A DNA stretch of 64,000 nt from positions 868,001-932,000 of the forward strand of contig NZ_CP180537.1 in the NCBI RefSeq assembly GCF_047777955.1. The letters are read 5' to 3'. Each line of letters starts with the position of its first letter. Position 1 is the stretch's first letter. Of this stretch, positions 16,537 to 26,459 are shown one piece after another. The translations under genes were made by a program, and so were the position numbers. The stretch is from Didemnitutus sp047777955. Lineage in GTDB: Bacteria; Verrucomicrobiota; Verrucomicrobiia; Opitutales; Opitutaceae. Under the pieces are notes generated by a model that was not told the DNA's origin, did not search any database, and was given only the letters and a program-made list of their open reading frames with translations.

Positions 16537-18208
16537 ACCGCGCCCTCCCGGGGTGGCAGGTGCAGGCGCACGGTGGTGCCGCCGCCCTCCTCGGATTCGA
16601 TCCGCAGCGTGGCGCCCATCTCGCGGGCCCGCGTGGTGAGGTTCACCAGCCCGCGTCCCGTGCCCATGCGCTGCACCGGATCGAAGCCGCGGCCGTTGTC
16701 GATGACCTCGAGCGTGGCGCCGCCCGCGCCGGCGGCGTGCAGGCGGATGAGGATGCGCGAGGCGCGGCCGTGCCGCAGCGCGTTGCTCAGGCTTTCGCGC
16801 ACGATCTGGAGGGCGTGGATCTCGACCACGTTCGTGAGCTGCGCCGCGACGGCGTCGTCGAGCTCGAGCGTGAACTCGACCGGCCAGAGCTCGTGCATCG
16901 TCGCGGTGAGCGCGCGCACGGCGTCGGTGAAGCGCTGGCGCTTTTCCGGCGGCTCGGGCTCGAGGTCGCTGATGTAGCTGCGGACGGTGCGGATCGTCTC
17001 GTTGAGATTCGTCATGCAGTGCCGGATGCGGCCCTCGGCGCCGAAGGGGTCGGCGCTCAGCTGGCCGCGCACCGCCTCCAGCCCGAGCCCCGCGGCGTAG
17101 ATCGACTGGATGACGTGGTCGTGCAGGTCGCGCGCGAGCCGCGCGCGCAGCTCGATCGAGTGGCGGAGGTTCTCCTGGCTCTCGCGCAACGCCACCTCGG
17201 TGCGCTGGCGCTCCGCGATTTCGACCTGGAGGGCGTTGCGGTCGGCGTGGGCGGTCTCGACCAGCTGCGCGATCGGGGCGAACTCGTCCGCGCGGCCGAG
17301 CAGGGAGCGATCGCGGCGGGGTCCCGGTGGCGCAGGCTGTCGCCGATCAGCGCGAGGGGCGCGAGCACCCAGTGCCGCACCGCGAGGCCGACGGCGACGA
17401 GCAGTGCCGCGCCGAACGCCACGAAGAGCAGCGCGACCGGCCACGGGCTCGCCGCGTCGTCCGCTTCCGCCGGCCAGGGGCGTTCGAGCACCAGCTGGCG
17501 GATGGTGCGGCCGTCGAGGTCGGCGAGCATGCGCCGCGCGTGGAGCTGGGGCGCGCCGCGCGGCTCGTCGAACGCGACCGTCGGCGCCTCAAGCCGCGCC
17601 TGGGCCTCCGCCAGCCCGCCGAGGTGCTGCAGCCAGGCCTCGGTCCAGCGGCGCCCGACGATGATCCAGCCGCCGCTCTCGTCCCCCGCGCCGACCGGGG
17701 CGGCGCGGAACTGCCAGAGGGCGTCGCCCTCGGGCGCGAAGAAATTCAGCCGGCGGCCCGCCCGCTCGGCGGCGGCCAGGCGATCGCCGCCGGGGAGCGG
17801 CGGCGGGACGGCGGCGCGGTCGCGCTGCGCCAGGTGCACCAGCCGGCCGTCGGTGCGCACCAGCCACACCGCGTCGAAATTCCGGTCAGCGAGCGCGGCG
17901 TTCACGTTGGCCCGCAGCCACTCGGGATCGGGGCGGACGAACGCCGCGCGCGTCTCCGGGTCCGCGGCGAGATCGAGCAGCAGCTCCTGCATCGGCCGGT
18001 CGGCGATCTCCAGCCAGCGGCCGAGCTGGCGCGCGTCCTCCTGGCGGAGCTGCTGGCGCTGGGTCTCGAGCTGGCGGCGCGCGGCGACGTGGAGCCCGGC
18101 CAGCACGGCGACAAACGCGATGCCCAGCCCGCCGAGCACGAGCACGAAACGCCAGCGCACGCTCCGGGGAAAATTGGCGCTGGGAATCGGGTGGGACGAA
18201 GGGTGCAT
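16533..18208 (-). CDS. Membrane sensor histidine kinase, frameshifted (cassette 2)
   Basis: About 558 residues after restoring one base. A membrane helix (about 22-44) is followed by an extracytoplasmic domain of about 250 residues with AVWLVRTDGRLVHLA, then a second helix (LLFVAFGAALLVAVGLA). Next come a linker, a HisKA_3 segment with phospho-His in LARDLHDHVIQSIYAAGLGLE, and a HATPase with ESLSNALRHG, DNGRGFDP and GTGRGLVNL. The frame breaks at the GGG at 17303-17305; reading four Gs gives the continuous PLLGRADEF. The catalytic part closely resembles the cassette 1 kinase but the sensor domain is different. No response regulator follows; the next gene is a pilin that shares ATGA with the kinase stop. 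Confidence 0.88.
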
Positions 18209-18411
18209 TCGGGCCTAAAGCAGCCGCTACTTCCGCCGCGCCGCTTGATCGGTTCAATCGCGATACGGAGAGCGGCGCGGCATTTCCACCAGATTTACCC
18301 GCTAGGGCCGTTAGGACATAAACCAAGGCCTGAACGCGGGCCGAACGGTCCCGCGGCCGCCGCGGTGCATCGCGGGTTGCGCTGGCGCCGGGCTCCCGCT
18401 CAAGTGCTCGC

Positions 18412-21213
18412 GTGGCCGAGGTCCCCGACAACGTGCGGCGTCATTTTCTGCCGTGGCAATCGCCCCTGCCGGCGCCGGCCGCGGCCTGGCTCGCGCGCGG
18501 GTGGGCCGGCGGCGCGCCACTCGACCTCTCGTGCACGCTCGTGCTCGTGTCCACGCGCCAGGCCGGCCGCCGGCTGCGCGCGGCGCTCGCCGAGCTGGCC
18601 GCGACGCACGGACAGGCGGCGTTCCCGCCGCGCGTGCTCACGCCCGAGGCGCTGCTTGCGCCGGAGGCCGCGAGCGACCTCGCGCCGCCGCTGGCGGCGA
18701 CGCTGGCGTGGGCGCAGGTGCTGGCGGCGCTCGACCTCGAGCGCGTGCGCGCGGTGTTCCCCGTCGACCCGCCGGCGCGCAATTTCTCCTGGGCGCTGCG
18801 GCTGGCGGGCGAATTCACGCGCCTGCAGGCGACGCTCGCCGAGGCCGGCCTCACGCTCGACGAGGTCGCGGCGCGCCTGCCGGCGGATTTCCCGGAGCGC
18901 GCGCGCTGGCAGCAGCTCGGCCAGCTCGGCCGCGCGCACGCCGCGGCGCTCGCGGAGCGCGGCTGGCGCGAGCCGCAGGCGGCGCGCCGCGCGGCCGCCC
19001 GGCACCCGGCGCCGCTGGCGGACGTCGAGCGCATCGTCGTGCTCGCCGTGCCCGATCCGCCGCCGCTCGCGCTCGAGGCGCTGGCGGAGCACGCGCGCAC
19101 GCGGCCGGTGGACGTGGTGGTGTTCGCGCCCGCGGAGGAGGCGGCGGGCTTCGACGCGTGGGGGCGCCCGCTCGCGGCCGCGTGGCAGGGCCGCGCGGCG
19201 CCGTTCGCGGATTTCGCGGGCCAGGTGCATCTCGTGGCCGACGCCTCCGCGCAGGCGGAGAAGCTCGCCGCGCTGGCGGCGAGCTACCCGGCGCCCGACG
19301 GCGTGCTCGGGCTCGGCGTGGCCAACCCGGAGATCGCGCCGCTGGCCGCGAACGCGCTGGCGCGCGCGGGCCGCGCGGCCTTCGACCCTGCGGGCGAGCC
19401 GCGGCGCGGCACGGGTTTTTATCAGCTGCTGGCCGGCCTCGCGGCCTTCGCGCGCGAGGCGACGTTCGCGCACGTCGCGGCGCTGGCGCGCCAGCCCGAG
19501 GTGATGGCCTGGCTGCGCGCCGAGCTCGGCGGCCTGAGCGCGGAGGAATGGCTCCAGGCGCTCGACGCGCTCTGGGCCGAGCACCTGCCGGCGACGCTGG
19601 CGCAGGCGCGGGTGCACGCCGGCGGCCCCCTGGCCCGGGCGCTCGCCCGGCTCGACGCGCTGCGCGCCCGGCTGCGCGCGGGCGAGTTCGCGGCGGCGGT
19701 CGCGGACGTGCTCGCCGCCCTGTTCGCGGCGCGGAAGCTCGATCGGGCGGCGGAGGCGGACGCAGCGCTGGCGGAGGCCGCCGAGGCGTGGACGGCCGTG
19801 CTGCGCGAGTGCGCGGCGGCCGCGCCGGCCTTTCCCGGACTGGAGCGCGCGGCCTGGTGGGAGGTCGCGCTGGCCCGTTTCGGCGCGCAGCGCCGCGAGG
19901 ACGACAAGCCGGCCGGCGCGCTCGAGCTGCAGGGCTGGCTCGAGCTGCCCTGGGAGGATGCGCCGCACCTCGTCGTCGCCGGCCTGAACGACGGCTTCGT
20001 GCCCGAGGCGGTGGCGGGCGACGTGTTCCTGCCCGAGAGCCTGCGCGCGCGGCTCGGGCTGAAGACGAACGCCGCGCGGTTCGCGCGCGACGCCTACCTG
20101 CTGCACGCGCTCGTGGCGTCGCGCCGGGCCGGCGGCCGCGTCGACGTGCTGCTGGGCAAGGTTTCGGCGGCCGGCGACCCGCTGAAGCCCTCGCGCCTGC
20201 TCCTGCAATGCGCCGACGCCGAGCTGCCCGCGCGCATCGCGCAGCTGTTCCGGCCGCTGGAGACGGAGGCGACGCTGCCGGCGTGGGACCGCGCGTGGCG
20301 GCTGCGGCCGCGCCGCGTGCCGGCGCCGGCGCGCGTGTCGGTGACGGCGTTCCGCGCGTATCTCGAGTGTCCGTTCCGCTTCTACCTGCGCCACGCGCTC
20401 GGGATGGAGGCGGTCGACCCGGCGAAGACCGAGATGGACGCGTTCGACTTCGGCCGGCTCTGCCACGCCCCGCTGGAGAAGCTGAAGGACGAGCCGTGGC
20501 GCGATTGCGCGGACGAGGGCCTGCTGCGCGACATGCTGCTGCGCGAATTCGACGCGGCGGCGGCGCGGAAATTCGGCGCCGAGCTCGCGGTGCCGCTGGT
20601 GGCGCAACTCGAGTCGGCCCGCCAGCGCCTGCGGCGCGCGGCGGCGGTGCAGGCGCGCGAGCGCGCGGCGGGTTGGGTGGTGCAGGACGTCGAGCGGAAG
20701 TTCACGCTCGAGTTCGAGGGCGTGACGGTGGTGGGCAAGATCGACCGCATCGACCGCCACGAGGCGAGCGGCGCGTGGCGCGTGGTCGACTACAAGACCA
20801 GCGACACGGCGAAGACGCCCGCGGCCGCGCACCTGGCCGCGCCGAAGCCGGAGCGTGCGCTGCCGGAGTGGGCCCGCGTCGTCGTCGACGGCCGGGAGCG
20901 TGTCTGGACCGATTTGCAGCTGCCGCTCTACCTGCACGCGCTGCCGGGGCTGATCGCCGGGGCGGACGCGCGCGCGGCGTGCGGCTATTTCAACCTGCCC
21001 AAGGCGATCGGCGACACCGGCCTCGTGACCTGGGCGGGCTACACGCCCGAGCTGCAGGCGGCGGCGCTGCGCTGCGCGCATGGCGTGCTCGCGGCGGTGC
21101 GGGCGGAGCAATTCTGGCCGCCGAACGAGACGATCGATCCGGAGCGCGACGCGTTCGCGGCGCTCTTCCACCGCGGCGTCGCCGCGAGCGTGGCGCGGGA
21201 GGTGCAGCCGTGA
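18412..21213 (+). CDS. addB: AddB-like PD-(D/E)XK nuclease/helicase-related protein
   Basis: 933 residues from a GTG start. The C-terminus holds a RecB-type nuclease domain: SVTAFRAYLECPFRFYLRHAL (split motif), FGRLCHAPLEKL, and the catalytic GKIDRIDRH with WRVVDYKTSD, where the Asp and Lys of the PD-(D/E)XK core sit. The large N-terminal part (about 1-600) matches the layout of inactivated helicase domains in AddB, which helps process double-strand breaks before RecA loading. No Walker A GxGKT is visible, and the extra cysteines that form the AddB iron-sulfur cluster appear absent. The stop overlaps the GTG start of the helicase partner. Confidence 0.82.
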   Translation: MAEVPDNVRRHFLPWQSPLPAPAAAWLARGWAGGAPLDLSCTLVLVSTRQAGRRLRAALAELAATHGQAAFPPRVLTPEALLAPEAASDLAPPLAATLAWAQVLAALDLERVRAVFPVDPPARNFSWALRLAGEFTRLQATLAEAGLTLDEVAARLPADFPERARWQQLGQLGRAHAAALAERGWREPQAARRAAARHPAPLADVERIVVLAVPDPPPLALEALAEHARTRPVDVVVFAPAEEAAGFDAWGRPLAAAWQGRAAPFADFAGQVHLVADASAQAEKLAALAASYPAPDGVLGLGVANPEIAPLAANALARAGRAAFDPAGEPRRGTGFYQLLAGLAAFAREATFAHVAALARQPEVMAWLRAELGGLSAEEWLQALDALWAEHLPATLAQARVHAGGPLARALARLDALRARLRAGEFAAAVADVLAALFAARKLDRAAEADAALAEAAEAWTAVLRECAAAAPAFPGLERAAWWEVALARFGAQRREDDKPAGALELQGWLELPWEDAPHLVVAGLNDGFVPEAVAGDVFLPESLRARLGLKTNAARFARDAYLLHALVASRRAGGRVDVLLGKVSAAGDPLKPSRLLLQCADAELPARIAQLFRPLETEATLPAWDRAWRLRPRRVPAPARVSVTAFRAYLECPFRFYLRHALGMEAVDPAKTEMDAFDFGRLCHAPLEKLKDEPWRDCADEGLLRDMLLREFDAAAARKFGAELAVPLVAQLESARQRLRRAAAVQARERAAGWVVQDVERKFTLEFEGVTVVGKIDRIDRHEASGAWRVVDYKTSDTAKTPAAAHLAAPKPERALPEWARVVVDGRERVWTDLQLPLYLHALPGLIAGADARAACGYFNLPKAIGDTGLVTWAGYTPELQAAALRCAHGVLAAVRAEQFWPPNETIDPERDAFAALFHRGVAASVAREVQP

Positions 21214-24200
21214 AGTTCCCGCCGCACGTCATGATCCTCGCCTCGGCGGGCTCGGGGAAGACCTACGCCCTGACCAGCCGCTTCATCGCGCTGCTCGCGG
21301 CGGGCGCGGCGCCGGAGCGGATCGTGGCCCTGACGTTCACGCGCAAGGCGGCGGGGAGTTCTTCGACGGCATCCTGCGCAAGCTCGCCGCCGCGGCGGGC
21401 GACGAGCGCGAGGCGGCGGCGCTGGCGCGCGCGATCGGCCACCCGGCGCTGCGCGCCGCGGATTTCCTCCGGCTGCTGCGCGGCGTGGCCGACGCGCTGC
21501 ACCAGCTGCGGCTCGGCACGCTCGACAGCTTCTTCGCGCGCATCGCGCGGGCGTTCCCGTTCGAGCTGGGGCTGGCGGGCGACTTCGAGGTGCTGCAGGC
21601 GCACGGCGCGCGCCTGGAGCGGCGCCGCGTGCTGCAGCAGCTCTTCGCCCGCGACGGCGAGCTGGCCGACGCGCAGAAGGATTTCCTCGAGGCGTTCAAG
21701 CGCGCGACCTTCGGCACGGAGGAGAAGCAGCTCGGGCTGCGCCTCGACGAGTTCCTCGACGCGCACTACGAGCAGTTCCTCGCCGTGCCCGACGGCGACC
21801 GCTGGGGCAACGCCGCCCGCATCTGGCCGGACGGGCAGGCGTGGCGGCGCGACCTGAAGAAGGAGCGCGTGCTGGCCGACCTGCGCCGCTGGCTCGCCGG
21901 CGCGGCGATGGAGGACAAGCAGCGCGAGCGCTGGCGGATGCTGGCCGACGAGCTGGAAGCCTGGCAGCCGGGCGCGCCGCTGCCCAAGGCGATGGCCTAC
22001 GCGCTGCCGAAGCTGATGGAGGCGGGCGCGGCGCTCGCCGCCGGCACCGCCGAGCTCGTGATCGAGCGGAAGAAGCAGCGCATCGACGCGGCCGGCGGCG
22101 CGGTGCTGCGCGACGTGCTCTGCGCCGTGGGCGGGGGCGAGCTCGAGCGGCGGCTGGAGACGACCCGCGGCATCCACGCCGTGCTCCGCAGCTACGACGC
22201 GCTCTACGACGCGCTGGTGCGGCGCGCGGGCAAGCTGACCTTCGCGGACGTCGAGCGGCTGCTGCGGCCCGAGGACGGGCGCGTGCTGACGCGCGCGGCG
22301 GGCGCGGGCGACCGGCTCTTCCTCGACTACCGGCTCGACGCCGAGATCGACCACTGGCTGCTGGACGAATTCCAGGACACGAGCCGCGGGCAGTGGAGCG
22401 TGCTGCGCAACCTGATCGACGAGGTCGTGCAGGACGCGGAGGACGCCGGACGTTCTTCTGCGTCGGCGACGTGAAGCAGTCGATTTTCGCGTGGCGCGCG
22501 GGCGATCCGCGGCTGATGGGCGAGATCCGCGACCACTACAACCACGGCGGCGACGCGCCGATCGCGACGCTGCCGCTCGACCAGTCGTGGCGGTCGGGGC
22601 CGGCGGTCATCGCGATGGTGAACGCCGTGTTCGGTGCCGACGCGACGCTGGCGGAGCTGTTTCCCGGCGCGGCCGCGGCCGAGTGGCGGCGGCAATGGCG
22701 TCCGCACACCACCGCCCTGCCGCAGCGCACGGGGCAGGCGGCGCTGCTGCACGCGGAGGACGAGGCGGGGCGGCGCCGGCTGACGCTCGATCTGATCCGC
22801 GAGCTGCGCCCGCTGGAGCACGGCCTGAGCTGCGCGGTGCTGGTGCGGCGCAACCGCGAGGCGGCGGAGCTGGCGGACTACCTGCGGCGCGAGGGCGGCC
22901 TGCCGGCAGTGGCGGAGTCGGACCTGCGCGTGTGCGCGGACAACCCGCTCGGGGCGGCGCTGCTGGCGCTGTTCCACGCCGCGGCGCATCCGGGCGACCG
23001 GCTGGCGTGGGAGCACGTGCAGATGACGCCGCTCGCGGCGGCGCTGGCGGCGGAGGGCGTGGCGACGCCCGACGCGCTCGCGGGGCGCGTGCTGGCGGAC
23101 GTGCACGCGCACGGATTCGAGCGTGCGGCCGAGCACTGGATGGAGCGCGTCGCGCCGCGGCTGGAAGGCGGGCGGGACTTCACGCGCGAGCGGATGCGGC
23201 AGTTCGCGGCGGCGGCGGCGCTGTTCGACGCCGGCGGCAGCCGCGACGTGGACGAGTTCACGGCCTTCATGGAGCGGCACGTCGTGCGCGAGGCGGAGAG
23301 CGCGGCGGTGGTGCGCGTGATGACGATCCACAAGTCCAAGGGCCTCGGCTTCGACGTCGTGATCGTGCCCGAGCTCGAGGGCAGCCGCATCGACGAGCCG
23401 CGCGGCGGCCTCGCCGTGCAGGTGGACGAGGCGCACGAGCCGGAATGGGTGCTGGAGATGCCGACGAGCCTGTTCGCGCGGAACGACACCGTGCTCGGTG
23501 CCTGGCTCGCGCGGGCGGAGCAGGACGCGGCCTACGAGTCGTTCTCGCTGCTCTACGTGGCGATGACGCGGGCGAAGCGCGCCATGTTCGTCATCACCGA
23601 GCCGGTGGGCGACTCCGCATCGAGGAACTTTCCCAAGCTGCTCGCCGCGACGCTCGGCGAGGAGGCGAAGCCGATCCGCGTCGGCGCGCTGACGGCGGCG
23701 GGGCCGTGGTCGGCTGGCGATCCGGACTGGCATCGTGCGCTCGCGGCGCCCGAGCCGGCGCGGCCGGCCGCGCCGTTGCCGACGATCGCGGCCGCCGCGG
23801 CGCCGCGGCGCGTGGCGCGCCGGCCGTCGGGCGAGCGGGCGGGGAGTGGAGCGCGGCGCCCCGGTTCGCGCTGGCCGAGCGCGCGGCCACGACCTTCGGC
23901 GCGGCGGTGCACGCCTTGTTTGCGGAGATCGAGTGGTGCGGGCGCGACGAGATCGAGCCGCGCGCCCGGGCCTGGCAGGCGGCGGGGGCGAAGGACGCGG
24001 TGATCAGCGAGGTCGTGGGCTGCCTGCGTGCGCCGGGGCTGGCGGAGCTGTGGACACCGGCGGCCGGCGCCGAGGTGTGGCGCGAGCGGGCGTTCGAGGT
24101 CGTGCTCGACGACGCCTGGGTGACGGGCGTGTTCGACCGGGTGATCGTGACGCGCTCGCCGGACGGGCGGGCGACGGCGGCGGCGGTTTTCGATTTCAAG

Positions 24201-24380
24201 ACCGACCAGGTCGGCGGCGAGGCGGCCGAGCTGGAGCGCGCGGTCCGGCGGCATGCCGCGCAGTTGCACTCCTACCGGCGCGTCGTGGCGCGCCTGACCG
24301 GCTTGCCGGAGCGGGCGGTGGCGGCGGAGGTGGTTTTCACGGCGCTGGCACGGCGTTGTCCGGTGCCGGATGCGAGCTAA
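21210..24380 (+). CDS. addA: AddA-like UvrD-family helicase/nuclease, three frameshifts
   Basis: About 1057 residues when three missing bases are restored. Walker A is ILASAGSGKTYAL (near residue 10-20); TFTRKAAG then EFFDGIL marks motif Ia; DEFQDTSRGQWSVL is Walker B/motif II; FFCVGDVKQSIFAWR is motif III; VRVMTIHKSKGLGFDVVIVPEL is motif V; LLYVAMTRAK is motif VI. The C-terminal nuclease shows VTGVFDRVIV and FDFKTDQ. The frame breaks at GGGG 21353-21356, at GG 22448-22449 and at GGGG 23841-23844; in each case one more G restores a conserved phrase. All motifs survive, which points to base-calling or assembly error. With the upstream AddB-like gene it should form a double-strand-break resection complex. 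Confidence 0.85.
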
Positions 24381-24443
24381 CTTCGGGCTTTACAGGGGAG
24401 GGCGCGGGCCGCACGTTGACCCTTCAAACACCACCTTTTCACC

Positions 24444-24545
24444 ATGGGAAATCTCAAGAAGAAGCGCCGTCTGAAGATGTCGAAGCACAAGCGCCGCAAG
24501 CGCCTGAAGGCTAATCGCCACAAGAAGCGCACGTGGCAGAAATAA
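24444..24545 (+). CDS. COX24/AURKAIP1-type small ribosomal protein (bS22-like)
   Basis: 33 residues, 17 of them Lys or Arg: it begins MGNLKKKRRLKMSKHKRRKR and ends KKRTWQK. The pattern KKRR.KMSKHK.RK matches the AURKAIP1/COX24 domain, whose mitochondrial form is mS38 and whose mycobacterial form is bS22 in the decoding region of the small subunit. It is too short for most gene callers. The ATG at 24444 lies 63 bases after the helicase gene and a strong terminator follows the stop. A role as a structural protein of the small ribosomal subunit is inferred from family membership. Confidence 0.85.
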   Translation: MGNLKKKRRLKMSKHKRRKRLKANRHKKRTWQK

Positions 24546-24583
24546 GCGCGCGCCTCGCGCCGCTGCTGCCGCCAAAGTTCAAA

Positions 24584-24609
24584 CCCGCCGTGTCCGCGGC
24601 GGGTTTTTT
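24584..24609 (+). terminator. Rho-independent terminator after the bS22-like gene
   Basis: The arms CCCGCCG (24584-24590) and CGGCGGG (24597-24603) enclose a 6-base loop and are followed by six Ts. It isolates the small ribosomal gene from the pilM operon. Confidence 0.9.
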
Positions 24610-24650
24610 AGTGTCCTTTCGGCTAGGGTAAATATCTAGTAATCCTTGGT

Positions 24651-24668
24651 CCTGATAGGTCTATCAGG
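24651..24668. promoter_or_regulatory. 18-base near-perfect palindrome upstream of the pilM operon
   Basis: CCTGATAG (24651-24658) and CTATCAGG (24661-24668) form an exact 8-base inverted repeat around GT. It lies about 138 bases before the pilM start in a locally AT-richer stretch after the preceding terminator. The short 2-base spacer and absence of a clean T-run favour a dimeric regulator operator over a terminator. The binding protein is unknown. Confidence 0.55.
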
Positions 24669-24805
24669 GGTTTTGGTCTTGAGTAGGCGGAGGGGCGGAC
24701 GTATCCCACTCACCCCGCCAGATCAGCAACACCTAGCACACACCTGCGCGGTTTACCCGGCCGTATTCCCCGCGCTGTCCTGTCACCTCTCACCCTCTCC
24801 CGCAC

Positions 24806-25849
24806 ATGTTTGGTAAAAAGACCAAGGGCTTTTGCGTCGACTTCGGCGACCAGGCCATGCTCCTCGCGCGCTTGTCGCAGGAAGAGCCGCCGTTGGTCGT
24901 GGAAGAACTCAAGGAGTTCGCCGCCTCCGACGTCGACGGCCTCCAGGCCTACCTGAAGGGGGCCGAGGGCAAGGGGCCGACCGGTTACGCCCACGCGCGC
25001 TGCGGCATCTACCCGCCGCGCCGGCTCATCCGGCGGCACACGATGGATTTGAAGCGCGTGAAGGAACCCGCCTACGTGCCGGAGGTGCTCGCGCAGACCT
25101 TCCGCGTCGAGGCCGAGAAGTTCACCACGCTGCTCCTCAATCCGGCCGACGGCTCGGAATACGATGCGACCAAAGGCAACCAGAAGGAGGCGCTCTTCTG
25201 CGGCATGCCGGCGGAGGACATCATTCTCTGGCAGGACAAGATGCTCGAGCTGGGGGTTTACCCCGAACGCCTCGAGCTCGGCACCGTCGCCACGCTCGGC
25301 GCGCTGGTCAGCCACCAGAAGTTCAAGCAGTCCAAGACCCCGCTGCTGCTGCTGGAGATGGGCGACGAGGCCACGCAGTGCTTCATTCTCACCGCCGACG
25401 GGGTCGACATCTCGCGGCCGATCGCTTCCGGCGTCTCGGCGATGATCCCGGTCGTGCAGAAGGAGCTCGGCCTCAAGGACGAGGAGTCGGCCAAGAAGCT
25501 CTTTTACTCGAACACCTTCGATTTCACGAGCATGGGCGGCGCGCTGATCAAGAAGCTCCTGAAGGAGCTCCAGTCCTCGATCGGCTTCTACGAAGTCCAG
25601 ACCGGCCAGTCCATCGGCGCCGTCCTCTGCACGCAGCTTCCGCCCAGCCTGGCGTGGCTCAGCCCGACGATCGCGGGCGCGCTCGGCGTCTCGCCCTTCA
25701 AGGCCGAACTGCTCCCCTGGGCGCAGTCGCTCGGTCTCACCCTCGCCCCGGGCGTCACGTTCCCGGGCCCCGATGAACGCTGGCTCGGCCTCTTCGGCCT
25801 GATGGCCTCCTACAACCATGGCTCTGTCGCTGCTGAACAAAAAGGCTGA
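24806..25849 (+). CDS. pilM: PilM-like actin-fold pilus/secretion assembly protein
   Basis: 347 residues. The N-terminus FGKKTKGFCVDFGDQAMLLARL resembles the first beta-hairpin of the PilM/GspL actin-like ATPase fold. The phrase LLLLEMGDEATQCFILTADGVDISRPI corresponds to the second phosphate-binding region. Sequence drift from proteobacterial PilM is large, so the call rests mainly on position: it is followed by PilN-like, PilO-like, PilP-like and secretin genes, the classic alignment-complex order. The protein should sit in the cytoplasm and bind the N-terminus of the PilN-like protein. The next gene overlaps its end by 32 bases. Confidence 0.8.
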   Translation: MFGKKTKGFCVDFGDQAMLLARLSQEEPPLVVEELKEFAASDVDGLQAYLKGAEGKGPTGYAHARCGIYPPRRLIRRHTMDLKRVKEPAYVPEVLAQTFRVEAEKFTTLLLNPADGSEYDATKGNQKEALFCGMPAEDIILWQDKMLELGVYPERLELGTVATLGALVSHQKFKQSKTPLLLLEMGDEATQCFILTADGVDISRPIASGVSAMIPVVQKELGLKDEESAKKLFYSNTFDFTSMGGALIKKLLKELQSSIGFYEVQTGQSIGAVLCTQLPPSLAWLSPTIAGALGVSPFKAELLPWAQSLGLTLAPGVTFPGPDERWLGLFGLMASYNHGSVAAEQKG

Positions 25850-26459
25850 CGCCGCGCCGGCGGCCGCGCCGCTGTGGCACCCGAATTTCCGCAACTTCGA
25901 ACGGTTGCCGGACACGAAGGTCGTGCGCACGACCTTCTTCATCAACGCCGGCGGCATCGCCACCGCGGTGTTGCTGCTGTCCTTCGTGGGCTGGCGCGAG
26001 TATCAGGCCCACGCCTTCGACGTCCAGCGCGCCGCCGCCGAGGCCGAGATCGCGAAGAACCAGAAGCAGAGCAACGAGGGCCTGCGCCTGACCAAGCTTT
26101 TCACCGACGAGGACAAGAAACTCGCCGAGGCCGCCGCCTTCGTGCAGATGCCGATCACGCCGACCGAGCTGCTCACCGTGCTCGGCGCCAGCCTGCCGAA
26201 GGAAATCCAGATCGAGGCCATCGACCTCCGCCCGAGCGACCCGACCGCCCCGCGCGTGCTCGTCCGCGGCCTCGCCGCCGGCTCGAAGGACCAGGCCAGC
26301 GGCGCCGCCGCCGCCTACGTCGAGACTCTCCGCACCCAGCCGCGCCTCGCCGAGGTTTTCGATGGCGTGAAGCTCAACGCCATCAATCCCGATCCCACCA
26401 CCGGCGCGCTGCTCTTCGAAATCGAGCTCCGCTACAAAGGAAAGGGCCCGAAGAAATGA
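25818..26459 (+). CDS. pilN: PilN-like inner-membrane alignment protein
   Basis: 213 residues. A short cytoplasmic N-terminus (ALSLLNKKADAAPAAAPLWHPNFRNFERLPD) contains an LNxxP-like region (LLNKK) such as PilN uses to dock on PilM. One transmembrane helix lies at about residues 44-62. The periplasmic part starts with a coiled coil (about 65-105) and has a ferredoxin-like alpha/beta domain (LRPSDPTAPRVLVRGLAAG and IELRYKG). It overlaps pilM by 32 bases and its stop overlaps the next start by ATGA. It is part of the inner-membrane ring linking cytoplasmic ATPase to secretin. Confidence 0.8.
   Translation: MALSLLNKKADAAPAAAPLWHPNFRNFERLPDTKVVRTTFFINAGGIATAVLLLSFVGWREYQAHAFDVQRAAAEAEIAKNQKQSNEGLRLTKLFTDEDKKLAEAAAFVQMPITPTELLTVLGASLPKEIQIEAIDLRPSDPTAPRVLVRGLAAGSKDQASGAAAAYVETLRTQPRLAEVFDGVKLNAINPDPTTGALLFEIELRYKGKGPKK

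Noticed and set aside
18400..21171. A 923-residue antisense reading frame over the AddB-like gene
   Set aside because: Arg/Ala/Gly-rich shadow with no domains; the sense strand shows a clear nuclease.
21210..24380. addA as a real pseudogene
   Set aside because: All helicase and nuclease motifs are intact and each of three breaks is repaired by one base in a G-run, pointing to sequence error.
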